64,000 bases of DNA from Propionivibrio sp. (GTDB taxonomy: Bacteria > Pseudomonadota > Gammaproteobacteria > Burkholderiales > Rhodocyclaceae): the NCBI GenBank assembly GCA_003249625.1, contig QKII01000307.1:1-64000 (forward strand), in the 5' to 3' direction. The translations under genes and the position numbers were made by a program. The notes below the pieces were generated by a model. It was not told the DNA's origin and did no database searches. It was given only the letters and a program-made list of their open reading frames with translations. Of the stretch, positions 54,757 through 62,981 are shown one piece after another; position 1 is the first letter of the stretch; every line of letters begins with the position of its first letter.

Positions 54757-57045
54757 CTATTGTGAATTGACGGGCATCATGCGCTTGGCTTCCATCTCAT
54801 GGACACAGAAAGTTACGCGGTTTCGACCCTGCCGCTTGCTTTCATAAAGCGCATCGTCGGCACGCTTGAGAAGGATTTCCGGAGATTCAGGCCGCAGCAT
54901 CGAGTGAAGATCAAGCGTTGTCGCGCCGATGCTGATGGTAACTTCGTTCGAGACAAGCGAACTGCTGTGCTCGATGTGCAGGTTAATTACATCACGTCGC
55001 ACCCCTTCGAGCTGCCGTGCGGCTGCTTCGCGATCAGTGCCGGGCAGGAGGATAACGAATTCCTCACCACCGTAGCGGCAAACAAGGTCGGTCAGGCGCT
55101 GGCAGGTCTCGCGCAGCGCCTGCGCGATCCTCTTTAGAACCATGTCGCCCGATGGATGACCGTAGGTATCGTTGTACTGCTTGAAGTGGTCGATGTCGAT
55201 CATTGCCAGCGTCAGCGGCCTTTCGTCGCGCACGCTGCGGCGGATTTCGCGCTCGAGTTCATTGTCGAGATGCCTGCGATTGAATAGTCCTGTCAGTTGA
55301 TCAGTAACCGCCAGTGAATCCAGCAGGCGATTACTCTCCTCCAGCGCTCGCTGGGCGTTGACGCGGTCTGTAATATCAACCATCGAGCCTATGGTGCCAT
55401 ACGCTACGCGGTTGAGATCGAGCAATAAGTTGGCGCGCACCTCGACCCAACGATGGCTACCATCGATGTGTTCCACCCCGAGTTCCTCGTGGTACTCCGC
55501 CATGCTGCCCGACATGAAGGCATTACAGGCGCCCAGTCCCTGATTGGATGTATCGGAACACAATAGCTCTTGCCACTGAAGGCCGATAAAGGATTCCGGA
55601 TCCTTGCCGGTCAGCGTCTTCCAGGACGGGCTGAGGTAGGTGATTAGCTGCTTGAGATCAGTCTGGAAAACTACTTCCTGCAAGTTGTCAGCTATCGTCT
55701 TGTATTTCTGCTCGCTATCGCTCAGCTTTTCCGCCTGAGGTGACGATGGCGAACTGGCCTCCTCCTTGAGATAGGCAATGTGCGTCCGGATAGCCGGTTG
55801 TGCCGCACGGGCATAGAGGTCTAGCGCCCTGTCCTCCGTCATGTCACGAAAGGCAGCAACGATTTGACCTAGGCCAATGTGCAGGGAGAACCCCGGATTA
55901 CGTCCGTAACTCTTGGCGCCCAAAACATAAAACCCAGGTTCCGGATTCTTCAGGCTGTCACAACCGAGGGCATAAGGCGTCAGACGATGATCAATCGTAT
56001 CGGCCAGCATCGCGGCAGCAGTCGCCATCGGCGCGCCGGAAGCGTAGCACTGATGGATCTGCAATTCCTGCCACAGGCTTTCATCGGCCGCATGACCGGT
56101 GGCTCCGACCAGATGATCGACCAAAACGTAGAGTTCGCCATTTGGGGTATCCAATTCAACCCTGAGGCGGTCGCCTTCCAGATCAAGCCGTGAAATACCT
56201 GTTTCCGTATGCAACACCACTTGCGGGTGCCCACTTTCGAGGAAGGCATTCGCTTGGTTGATGAAATCGACCCGTTTAGGGAAAACGTCGTTCTTGAAAT
56301 TCTTGAGATAAGGCTGGCGGCCTTGCTCATCGAGGAAGATCAGCCGTGCAGCGACATGGTTGGCGAGGAAGTCTTTGATCTGATGTACAGCCACGGCAGC
56401 CTCATAACCTTCGCCAATAACCATCCAGACTCTATCGACCAATCCATTGACTTGGTCATGAAGATTGCAGGCTCCCGGCAGTATGCGGCCGCGAAGAGAC
56501 TGTTCGTTGATGGCCGGCATGCGGCCAGCACCTATCCACAGGGGGCGGTCACGCACACCGGAGGCGTCGATGATGCGATGGGCGAGCAAAGTGGTTTCCA
56601 GACCTTCCGGACCACAAAGAAGCAACTTGAACGGAAACGCCTGCCGATTATTCGCAATCAAGGTGGTGCGACTGATACCGGCACGACCGATTGCCGATAC
56701 ACGTGTCTGGAAGCGAATATCTAACCGCGCCAGCTGAGCAACTGGTTGGAGGTAGCCTGTCAGGTAATCCCTCCAGCGTAACGGATCAGAAGGGGGGCTG
56801 AAGCCACCGTTGTTACTAAGAAGTTCGATCCCCAAGGGCGAAAAACTCGCCTGCCACGGCGAATACATGGTGGCTCGCCCGCAATCACCTATGGCGGATG
56901 CACGGCCTTCGCCCTTTTCGATAACGCGAACCGTGAAACCCAGGCGCTGCGCATAAATAGCGGCTTCGATCCCGATCGGACCTGCGCCAACAATAACAAG
57001 ATCGATAATGTCGGAGTCTTGCTTCATTGAACGCCCATATTTCAT
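54757..57045 (-). CDS. Flavoprotein-PAS-GGDEF fusion (FAD/NAD(P)-binding oxidoreductase with diguanylate cyclase)
   Basis: A protein of about 762 residues with no membrane segment. Residues ~15-440 form a flavoprotein like the flavin monooxygenase/pyridine nucleotide-disulfide type: FAD loop VIVGAGPIGIEAAIYAQRLG, the TMYSPWQASFSPLG segment, a second dinucleotide site VWMVIGEGYEAAVAV, and the late VLGAKSYGRNPGFSLHIGLG. Residues ~455-575 are PAS/PAC (VVFQTDLKQLITYLSPSWKT). The GGDEF domain (~580-755) has GGEEF at about 659-663, an intact RxxD inhibitory site (RLTD) exactly five residues before it, and the FKQYNDTYGHPSGD metal/substrate region. It probably makes cyclic-di-GMP in response to flavin or NAD(P)H redox state (inference). 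ATG 57045 has GGAG 8 bases upstream; ATG 57063 is the alternative. Confidence 0.88.
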   Translation of the reverse strand: MKYGRSMKQDSDIIDLVIVGAGPIGIEAAIYAQRLGFTVRVIEKGEGRASAIGDCGRATMYSPWQASFSPLGIELLSNNGGFSPPSDPLRWRDYLTGYLQPVAQLARLDIRFQTRVSAIGRAGISRTTLIANNRQAFPFKLLLCGPEGLETTLLAHRIIDASGVRDRPLWIGAGRMPAINEQSLRGRILPGACNLHDQVNGLVDRVWMVIGEGYEAAVAVHQIKDFLANHVAARLIFLDEQGRQPYLKNFKNDVFPKRVDFINQANAFLESGHPQVVLHTETGISRLDLEGDRLRVELDTPNGELYVLVDHLVGATGHAADESLWQELQIHQCYASGAPMATAAAMLADTIDHRLTPYALGCDSLKNPEPGFYVLGAKSYGRNPGFSLHIGLGQIVAAFRDMTEDRALDLYARAAQPAIRTHIAYLKEEASSPSSPQAEKLSDSEQKYKTIADNLQEVVFQTDLKQLITYLSPSWKTLTGKDPESFIGLQWQELLCSDTSNQGLGACNAFMSGSMAEYHEELGVEHIDGSHRWVEVRANLLLDLNRVAYGTIGSMVDITDRVNAQRALEESNRLLDSLAVTDQLTGLFNRRHLDNELEREIRRSVRDERPLTLAMIDIDHFKQYNDTYGHPSGDMVLKRIAQALRETCQRLTDLVCRYGGEEFVILLPGTDREAAARQLEGVRRDVINLHIEHSSSLVSNEVTISIGATTLDLHSMLRPESPEILLKRADDALYESKRQGRNRVTFCVHEMEAKRMMPVNSQ

Positions 57046-57194
57046 CAAGGGAGCTCCATCCATGACTGATCGTCAATAATAACTGTCCAAGATCATGTTG
57101 CGGGTGCTCAAGGTATAGGACGGCTTTATGGTGTATCGGACGGTCAAATACTCTGCTGCAAATACAATTACCACGCCAAGAAGCAAAACAACGA

Positions 57195-58049
57195 ATGAAA
57201 ATCACGCAAATCATCCGACTGTGCATAGCCACCATCGCTTTGATCACGCTTAGTGGGCACGCGTTCGCTTGGACCTCTACCTTCTATGATCGCGATAGTG
57301 GGTTCAGTTTTACCCACGTCGATGCGACCAGCCCCGAGGAAGCTGCCCAACTTGCGAAAGAAGGGTGCCAGAAAAAATCAGCACATAGTGATTGTGTGCA
57401 AATAGGTGAACCGCAACATGGGAAGATCGTGGCCATAGCACTAGGCACGCTATACACATACGACGACAAAATATCCGTATCGCGCTATACCGACGACCCC
57501 AATAGAGCGGCCGAAATAGCGCTTGAAATGTGCCGAAAACAAGCGCGAAAGTGCCATCTGACACTTCTTGCATGGGACAGTGGCATCAACTGGGCAGCGT
57601 TGGCAAATAATGGAACGGACGGCCTATTCGTACGAGCCAATGCAAGTACACGTGACGAGGCGATCAATGACGCCAAAGAGGGATGCGAAAAAATGGCTGC
57701 GATCAAGGGGAACTGCAAGGTTGTCGAGGGATTTACGCGGTCCACGCGGGCCTGGTATGTAGTCGCGACCGGCGACAGCGGCGCAAGATACGCCTTATCC
57801 GAAACATCTCTCGATGACGCAAAAAAGACGGCGCTTCAACACTGCTTGGAGATACACGGGAAGAATTGCAGCGTAACGAACGTGGTTGAGAACGACGCCC
57901 CGAAGGCGGAGTCCGTCACCTTCAAGATGTATCAAGCTCACGTTGAGAGACAGAAAGCTCAACACAAACCCCCCATCAGGAAATCCGCTCCCATCCCCGC
58001 AGGCAACAGCGATTGCCGCCGCTCGGAAGCACACTGCGCTGTTCCTTGA
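57195..58049 (+). CDS. Secreted protein with tandem DUF4189-like repeats
   Basis: A 284-residue exported protein: signal peptide (LCIATIALITLSGHAFAW), then about four copies of a unit built as A-x2-A-x3-C ... C: EEAAQLAKEGCQKKSAHSDC, AAEIALEMCRKQARKC, DEAINDAKEGCEKMAAIKG(N)C and DDAKKTALQHCLEIHGKNC. Between them lie ALANNGTDG-like strands. This is the DUF4189 pattern (paired cysteines, probably disulphides). The tail is Lys/Pro-rich. Function is unknown. It is divergent from the flavoprotein-GGDEF gene, with 149 bases between the starts, so both may share a control region. Confidence 0.82.
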   Translation: MKITQIIRLCIATIALITLSGHAFAWTSTFYDRDSGFSFTHVDATSPEEAAQLAKEGCQKKSAHSDCVQIGEPQHGKIVAIALGTLYTYDDKISVSRYTDDPNRAAEIALEMCRKQARKCHLTLLAWDSGINWAALANNGTDGLFVRANASTRDEAINDAKEGCEKMAAIKGNCKVVEGFTRSTRAWYVVATGDSGARYALSETSLDDAKKTALQHCLEIHGKNCSVTNVVENDAPKAESVTFKMYQAHVERQKAQHKPPIRKSAPIPAGNSDCRRSEAHCAVP

Positions 58050-58349
58050 GGTGCACTAACGGCAATTGCACTGTGACCTACGAAAACGGTTGCCAGATAA
58101 ATTCCAGGCCAAACCGACTTTCGATCCTTTCTGCAATCAATGGAGATCCCCCTCCGCCGGTTTTTGAACGCGAATAATTCGCATCGGAATGCTTGTCGCC
58201 GCGGATCACGAGGATGCCGCCACGAACCGGTCAACAGTCGTCCACCTACTGACGAAAGGAAGCGATGGCTTTCGTTATCAACGCGAGCCGTTTTCACACA
58301 GTTGCCGCACTTCGAGCCATTACAGCCCTGCTTTCAGCATGAGCGACGT
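58050..58349. other. Intergenic stretch between converging genes
   Basis: No gene recognised; the open frames here (for example plus strand from 58140) have no ribosome-binding site and read like frame noise. A short GTGCA/TGCAC dyad follows the stop of the secreted repeat protein. No clear terminator is visible for either converging gene. Confidence 0.5.
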
Positions 58350-59564
58350 TCAGAAAATTGCGTTTTCCAGGCTTTCACATGCGAGAAGAAAGAGTGCGGC
58401 ATTCCAGGTTTGACCAGCCATACCATGCGGTTCCCCTGTTGATCCTTCAAACCACTCCGAGAAGCGCCAGTCGCCAACGGCGTTGGCCTGCGCGAGACGG
58501 AGCAGTTCCCTCTTGGCCATGACCTTGCGCCCAGCGGCGAAACCGCCGATCATCGGCCATAGACCACCGTTGTGATAACGGTGCGGCAGGTTCTGGCGGT
58601 GCCGCTCCATATATGGTCGCCACTGGCGACTGGCCGGCTGTATCGGTTCCAGAACCGACAAGCCCGGGTAGGCGGCAGGCTGTGCGGCGATGGTGTCGAG
58701 AATCCGCCGCTTCCGATGGTCGTCTGCCAACCCGCAGAGCACGGCAAGGAGATTGCCGAGGACGTCGCCCTCTTCGCCCCAGAAGGAAAGATTGACGTAA
58801 CTCAGGTACAGCGGCGTTTTCGGTGTACCGCGCTGCGCGTAATGAATGAGCAGGCGCAGTCGCTTGTAGTCAGGCAAGTGGCTACCGGGGATCAACAGCC
58901 AGTTCGCGTGCTGACGCGTCGTGACCGCTCCGGGGAGCCGGTACAGCTTCTTTACATACAGCCAGAGCGCATTGGTGTAAAGCACGAACCCCGAGCGTGG
59001 CATGATGTCGGCCCAGTCGCTGGCTTCATTTTGCTGGAGAAGAGCGATCAGCGGATGTTGCTGGGCGTCGAGCCAGTTCAGTGCGCGGCCGATACGCGCC
59101 CCGAAGCGTTGTTCCAGGCGCCCTCCGCTGGCCTGATCGACGTGCTTGATGGCGATCAGCCACCACAGCGTGGCATCAATGCACCCGAGGTACCAGAAAT
59201 CACCACGATTTTCGTTCGGCTCGACAAACTTTGGAATCTGTCCGTTGCCCGCCTGATGGGTGGCCAGGGTAGCCAAACTGAGCCGCGCACCGCGAATGAG
59301 TTGCGCATCACCGCTGCGTGCCGCAGCAATCGCGCACAGAGCAGCGTCCCGGCCAAAAACGCGGTCGTAGCTACGGGCCACGGCCTTACCCGTCGGTCGC
59401 GCTGCAATAAATCCGTGCCGGCCGAGATTTTCACGTAGCAGATCGAGCGAGCGCTGCGCGCACTGCGCGATCAGTCGATCACCGTCGTTTTCCAGACGCG
59501 TCAATCTCTGCACCTCTCCGTTAGACGACTCGTAACCCTGAAATCCGGGAAGTGCGCACCTCAA
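58350..59564 (-). CDS. (alpha/alpha)6-barrel glycosidase, GH100/amylo-alpha-1,6-glucosidase-like
   Basis: A 404-residue protein with the barrel segments seen in GH100 neutral invertases and bacterial glycogen-debranching-like enzymes: YDRVFGRDAALCAIAAARSG (likely catalytic Asp), GDFWYLGCIDATLWWLIAI, SDWADIMPRSGFVLYTNALW, HRYHNGGLWPMIGGF and FEGSTGEPHGMAGQTWNAAL. It begins with TTG at 59564, behind GAGGA with 8-base spacing. As the third gene after glgE and treS, it probably processes alpha-glucan or a related oligosaccharide; a sucrose-cleaving role is the alternative suggested by the GH100-like features. Confidence 0.8.
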   Translation of the reverse strand: MRCALPGFQGYESSNGEVQRLTRLENDGDRLIAQCAQRSLDLLRENLGRHGFIAARPTGKAVARSYDRVFGRDAALCAIAAARSGDAQLIRGARLSLATLATHQAGNGQIPKFVEPNENRGDFWYLGCIDATLWWLIAIKHVDQASGGRLEQRFGARIGRALNWLDAQQHPLIALLQQNEASDWADIMPRSGFVLYTNALWLYVKKLYRLPGAVTTRQHANWLLIPGSHLPDYKRLRLLIHYAQRGTPKTPLYLSYVNLSFWGEEGDVLGNLLAVLCGLADDHRKRRILDTIAAQPAAYPGLSVLEPIQPASRQWRPYMERHRQNLPHRYHNGGLWPMIGGFAAGRKVMAKRELLRLAQANAVGDWRFSEWFEGSTGEPHGMAGQTWNAALFLLACESLENAIF

Positions 59565-59582
59565 CGATATTTCCTCGTGGAC

Positions 59583-62500
59583 TCAAATGCCATTGCCTTG
59601 TAGATCTCCGGTTTTTTCGATGGTCCTGATCAGGCTGAAAAGCGGGATCGACAGCCAGTCGGGCCTGTTGTTCATCTCATAACGCAACTCGTACAGTGCC
59701 TTTTCTATTACAAAGAAGCGAATCAGCCGTTCTGCCGCGTCCTGATCGGCGGGGAGGACCCCACAGCCCTCGATTGCGCCACGGTAGCCCTCGAGGAAGG
59801 CTGCAGAGGTTTCTTGTTCCCACGCCTGTACAAGCGGTCCGACGCGTTGCCGGTCAGCGGGACGTTCCCTCGTACTATGGTCGGCCGCGACCGCTGACAC
59901 ATATCCGAATGAACGAATCATTCCAGCGACATCCCGCAAAGGCGAGTATTTTGCCCGTCTTTCTTCCAAGGTTCGCCCGGGCTCGCCTTCGAAGTCGGTA
60001 ATGACAAAATCGTTGTCAACGCGCAAGACCTGTCCCAGATGATAGTCACCGTGGTAGCGCATCTTGTCAGCCACGACGCCGGCTAGCGCTGGCAGGGAAA
60101 TTTTCTCAAGAAGCTCTTTGCGTAAAGAGAGCAAACGGTCTGTTGCAGTACGAAGGTCGGACGACAGACTTTCGTGACGTTTTTCAAGCTCATCAAGTGT
60201 CGCGACAGACTCTTCGTGCAGCTGTCTTGACCACGCGGCCAGATCTTCGCTGGTAATCGGCTCCGGGTCAAAAGCCGCATCGCCGGTGCGCCGCGAGAAG
60301 GCACGATGCAACTCTCCGGTGCGCTGGCCAAGCAATTCCATCAGCGTCAGGAAGTAGCCATGCCGGCTTTCAGCTGTAACGGGAATATCAGCCAGTTGCT
60401 CGGAAAGGAAGCGTTCCAAGTAATCAATGGCAAAGTTCCACGCCGATCCCTGGTTATCGACAAAAGCCTGCAGGATCGCCAGCGTCTGTTTCTGGCCATC
60501 AGCGCGCAGGAATTCCAGTGCTCCGGCAACGGGGACGATATGCGTGAACGGCGATTTTTCGGAAAGGAAGCAGCCGACATCCACCTCCGGGTTGCTGCCG
60601 ATTTGCAGACGCCGATAGCCTTTAAGGAACAATTTATCCCCGAAATAGACTGCGGTATTGCTTTGTTCCAGGGAGGGATGACGCACCGGTTGATCGAGAT
60701 GCCCCACCAGCTCGCCGAACGCCTTGAAGGCGCTGAACTCAAGTTTTCCCTTGCCAAACGGTAGTACCAGGTTGCTGCCGATACCGTCGACCAGGGCGCG
60801 ACAGAAGTTATCGTCGCCGAAAGCGCCATAGAGCAGGCCGATCTTGTCCTTCTGCCGCACCCGCGCCAGCGCCCAAGCCCCCAAGGCGTTGATCTTCTCG
60901 GCACCAACCTCCGATTCCCAGCAGATGGCCAGCGGAAGAAAATAGGACTGGGGTTCCTGGTTAGCAAAGCTGACTTCAACGATCGTCATCAGCCAGCTAC
61001 CCCGCGGGCTGTTCCATTCGCCCTGTTCGATGATTTCGATGCGCGAGATGGGTTGGCCCTTTGCGGCAAACCAGCGCTTGGTGCTTATGTAGTGCTCCAG
61101 TACCTTGACCTGCAATTGCTGTTTGGTGGCAGCGGCAATGGCACGCCGCACGGTGCTGGCTGTCGCCTTGCCGCCGGCGAAGGTCAACCAGCCCTCGGTA
61201 AGCACCAGCATCGGGAGTTCCGGGCGTGGCAGGTAATCCCCATGCCAGAACGGCACTTCCGCATCTGTCGCCAGACGGAAGCTGTAGGTCCCGTACCCCT
61301 TCAGTGTCAGAAGGTACGGAAGTTCGCCCGTAGGCGGGAATGCGGCGCGGCCAAGCAGTTCGACCGGTACGCGCCCCTTGTAGTCGGAAAGATCGAGTTC
61401 GACGGGTTGCGCGGTGCGCGAAAGATTGACTACGCACAGGATCGATTCGTCTTCCCATTCGCGGACGTAGGCGAGGATCTTTCGATTGCCCGGCTCCAGC
61501 ATCCGGATCGTTCCGCGGCTGAACGCCTTGTGGTTCTTGCGTACCGCAATCATGCGCTTGGTCCAGTTCATCAGCGACGACGGATTGCGCGACTGAGCTT
61601 CGACGTTGACCGCCTCGTAACCATATGTAGGGTCCATGATCGGCGGCAGGTACAGGCGCTGCGGGTCGGCCTTCGAAAAGCCGGCGTTGCGGTCCGGACT
61701 CCACTGCATCGGGGTGCGCACACCGTTGCGATCGCCCAGATAGATATTGTCTCCCATGCCGATTTCGTCGCCGTAGTACATCACTGGCGAGCCAGGCAAC
61801 GTCATCAGCAGGAAGGTGACCAGTTCAATTTTGTCGCGATTGTTGTCCATCAGAGGCGCCAGCCGCCGGCGAATCCCGACGTTGACGCGCATGCGTGGGT
61901 CGGGCGCATAGACCTGATACATCAGGTTGCGTTCGGCCTCGGTGACCATTTCGAGCGTCAGCTCGTCGTGGTTGCGCAAGAAGATGGCCCACTGGCAGTT
62001 TTCGGGGATATCCGGCGTCTGCTGCATGATATCGACGACCGGATGGCGGTCTTCCTGGGCAACGGCCATGAAGATGCGCGGCATGACCGGAAAATTGTAG
62101 GCCATGTGGCACTCGTCGCCCTCACCGAAATATTCGCGCACGTCCTCCGGCCACATGTTGGCTTCGGCGAGCAGCATGCGGTTCTTGTAGCGTGAGTCGA
62201 TTACGGCGCGGATCTGCTTGATTACCTCGTGTGTTTCCGGGACATTCTCGTTGTTGGTGCCTTCGCGTACGCACAGGTAGGGGATCGCATCGAGGCGCAG
62301 ACCGTCAACGCCCATATCCAGCCAGAAGCGCAAGACGCGGACCACGGCTCTGACGACTTCGGGGTTGTTGTGATTGAGATCCGGCTGGTGGGAGAAAAAG
62401 CGGTGCCAGTAGTAAGCCTTTGCGACCTCATCCCACGCCCAATTGGACTTCTCGGTATCGGTAAAGATGATGCGAGTTTCCGGGAATTTCGTATCCGTGT

Positions 62501-62969
62501 CCGACCACACATAAAAATTGCGTTTTTTCGACCCCGGCGGCGCATGACGCGCGGCCTGGAACCAGGGGTGCTGATCCGAGGTGTGATTGATGACCAGCTC
62601 GGTGATCACCTTCAGCCCCCGGCGATGCGCCTCGCGGATAAAAACACGGACGTCGTTGCGATTGCCGAAGTTGGGATTGATGTTGCGGTAGTCGGAGATA
62701 TCGTACCCGTCATCGCGCATCGGAGAGGGATAGAAAGGCAACAGCCAAAGCGTGTTGACCCCCAGATCCTGGATGTAATCGAGCTTCTCCGTCAGCCCCT
62801 TGAAGTCGCCGAAGCCATCTCCGCTGCTGTCCATGAACGCCTTGACGTGCAGTTCGTAGATGATCGCGTCCTTGTACCATAGCGGATCGTCCTCCCACGA
62901 CAGGCCGGACTCCGCTCCGGCGCTGAGCAACAGGGATGATTTATGGAGATCGTTACCGTTACTGGACAT
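59583..62969 (-). CDS. treS: Trehalose synthase-maltokinase fusion
   Basis: An 1128-residue fusion. Residues ~25-570 are a GH13 maltose alpha-D-glucosyltransferase (TreS), with nucleophile Asp227 (VDGLRLDAIPYL), acid/base Glu269 (MLLAEANMWPE) and Asp335 (LRNHDELTLE), followed by a beta-sandwich. Residues ~625-1128 are a maltokinase related to aminoglycoside kinases, with the catalytic loop MRYHGDYHLGQVL and metal-binding VITDFEGEPG. It interconverts trehalose and maltose and phosphorylates maltose to maltose-1-phosphate, the donor for GlgE. It lies 12 bases after glgE, with a strong GGAGGGGG site, and 18 bases before the glycosidase gene. Confidence 0.96.
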   Translation of the reverse strand: MSSNGNDLHKSSLLLSAGAESGLSWEDDPLWYKDAIIYELHVKAFMDSSGDGFGDFKGLTEKLDYIQDLGVNTLWLLPFYPSPMRDDGYDISDYRNINPNFGNRNDVRVFIREAHRRGLKVITELVINHTSDQHPWFQAARHAPPGSKKRNFYVWSDTDTKFPETRIIFTDTEKSNWAWDEVAKAYYWHRFFSHQPDLNHNNPEVVRAVVRVLRFWLDMGVDGLRLDAIPYLCVREGTNNENVPETHEVIKQIRAVIDSRYKNRMLLAEANMWPEDVREYFGEGDECHMAYNFPVMPRIFMAVAQEDRHPVVDIMQQTPDIPENCQWAIFLRNHDELTLEMVTEAERNLMYQVYAPDPRMRVNVGIRRRLAPLMDNNRDKIELVTFLLMTLPGSPVMYYGDEIGMGDNIYLGDRNGVRTPMQWSPDRNAGFSKADPQRLYLPPIMDPTYGYEAVNVEAQSRNPSSLMNWTKRMIAVRKNHKAFSRGTIRMLEPGNRKILAYVREWEDESILCVVNLSRTAQPVELDLSDYKGRVPVELLGRAAFPPTGELPYLLTLKGYGTYSFRLATDAEVPFWHGDYLPRPELPMLVLTEGWLTFAGGKATASTVRRAIAAATKQQLQVKVLEHYISTKRWFAAKGQPISRIEIIEQGEWNSPRGSWLMTIVEVSFANQEPQSYFLPLAICWESEVGAEKINALGAWALARVRQKDKIGLLYGAFGDDNFCRALVDGIGSNLVLPFGKGKLEFSAFKAFGELVGHLDQPVRHPSLEQSNTAVYFGDKLFLKGYRRLQIGSNPEVDVGCFLSEKSPFTHIVPVAGALEFLRADGQKQTLAILQAFVDNQGSAWNFAIDYLERFLSEQLADIPVTAESRHGYFLTLMELLGQRTGELHRAFSRRTGDAAFDPEPITSEDLAAWSRQLHEESVATLDELEKRHESLSSDLRTATDRLLSLRKELLEKISLPALAGVVADKMRYHGDYHLGQVLRVDNDFVITDFEGEPGRTLEERRAKYSPLRDVAGMIRSFGYVSAVAADHSTRERPADRQRVGPLVQAWEQETSAAFLEGYRGAIEGCGVLPADQDAAERLIRFFVIEKALYELRYEMNNRPDWLSIPLFSLIRTIEKTGDLQGNGI

Positions 62970-62981
62970 CGCCCCCTCCGT

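Noticed and set aside
58140..58442. 100-residue plus-strand frame
   Set aside because: It reads into the 3' end of the glycosidase gene in antisense, with no ribosome-binding site or pattern.
61053..62195. 380-residue open frame on the plus strand
   Set aside because: It is antisense to the GH13 domain of treS and has no recognisable features.
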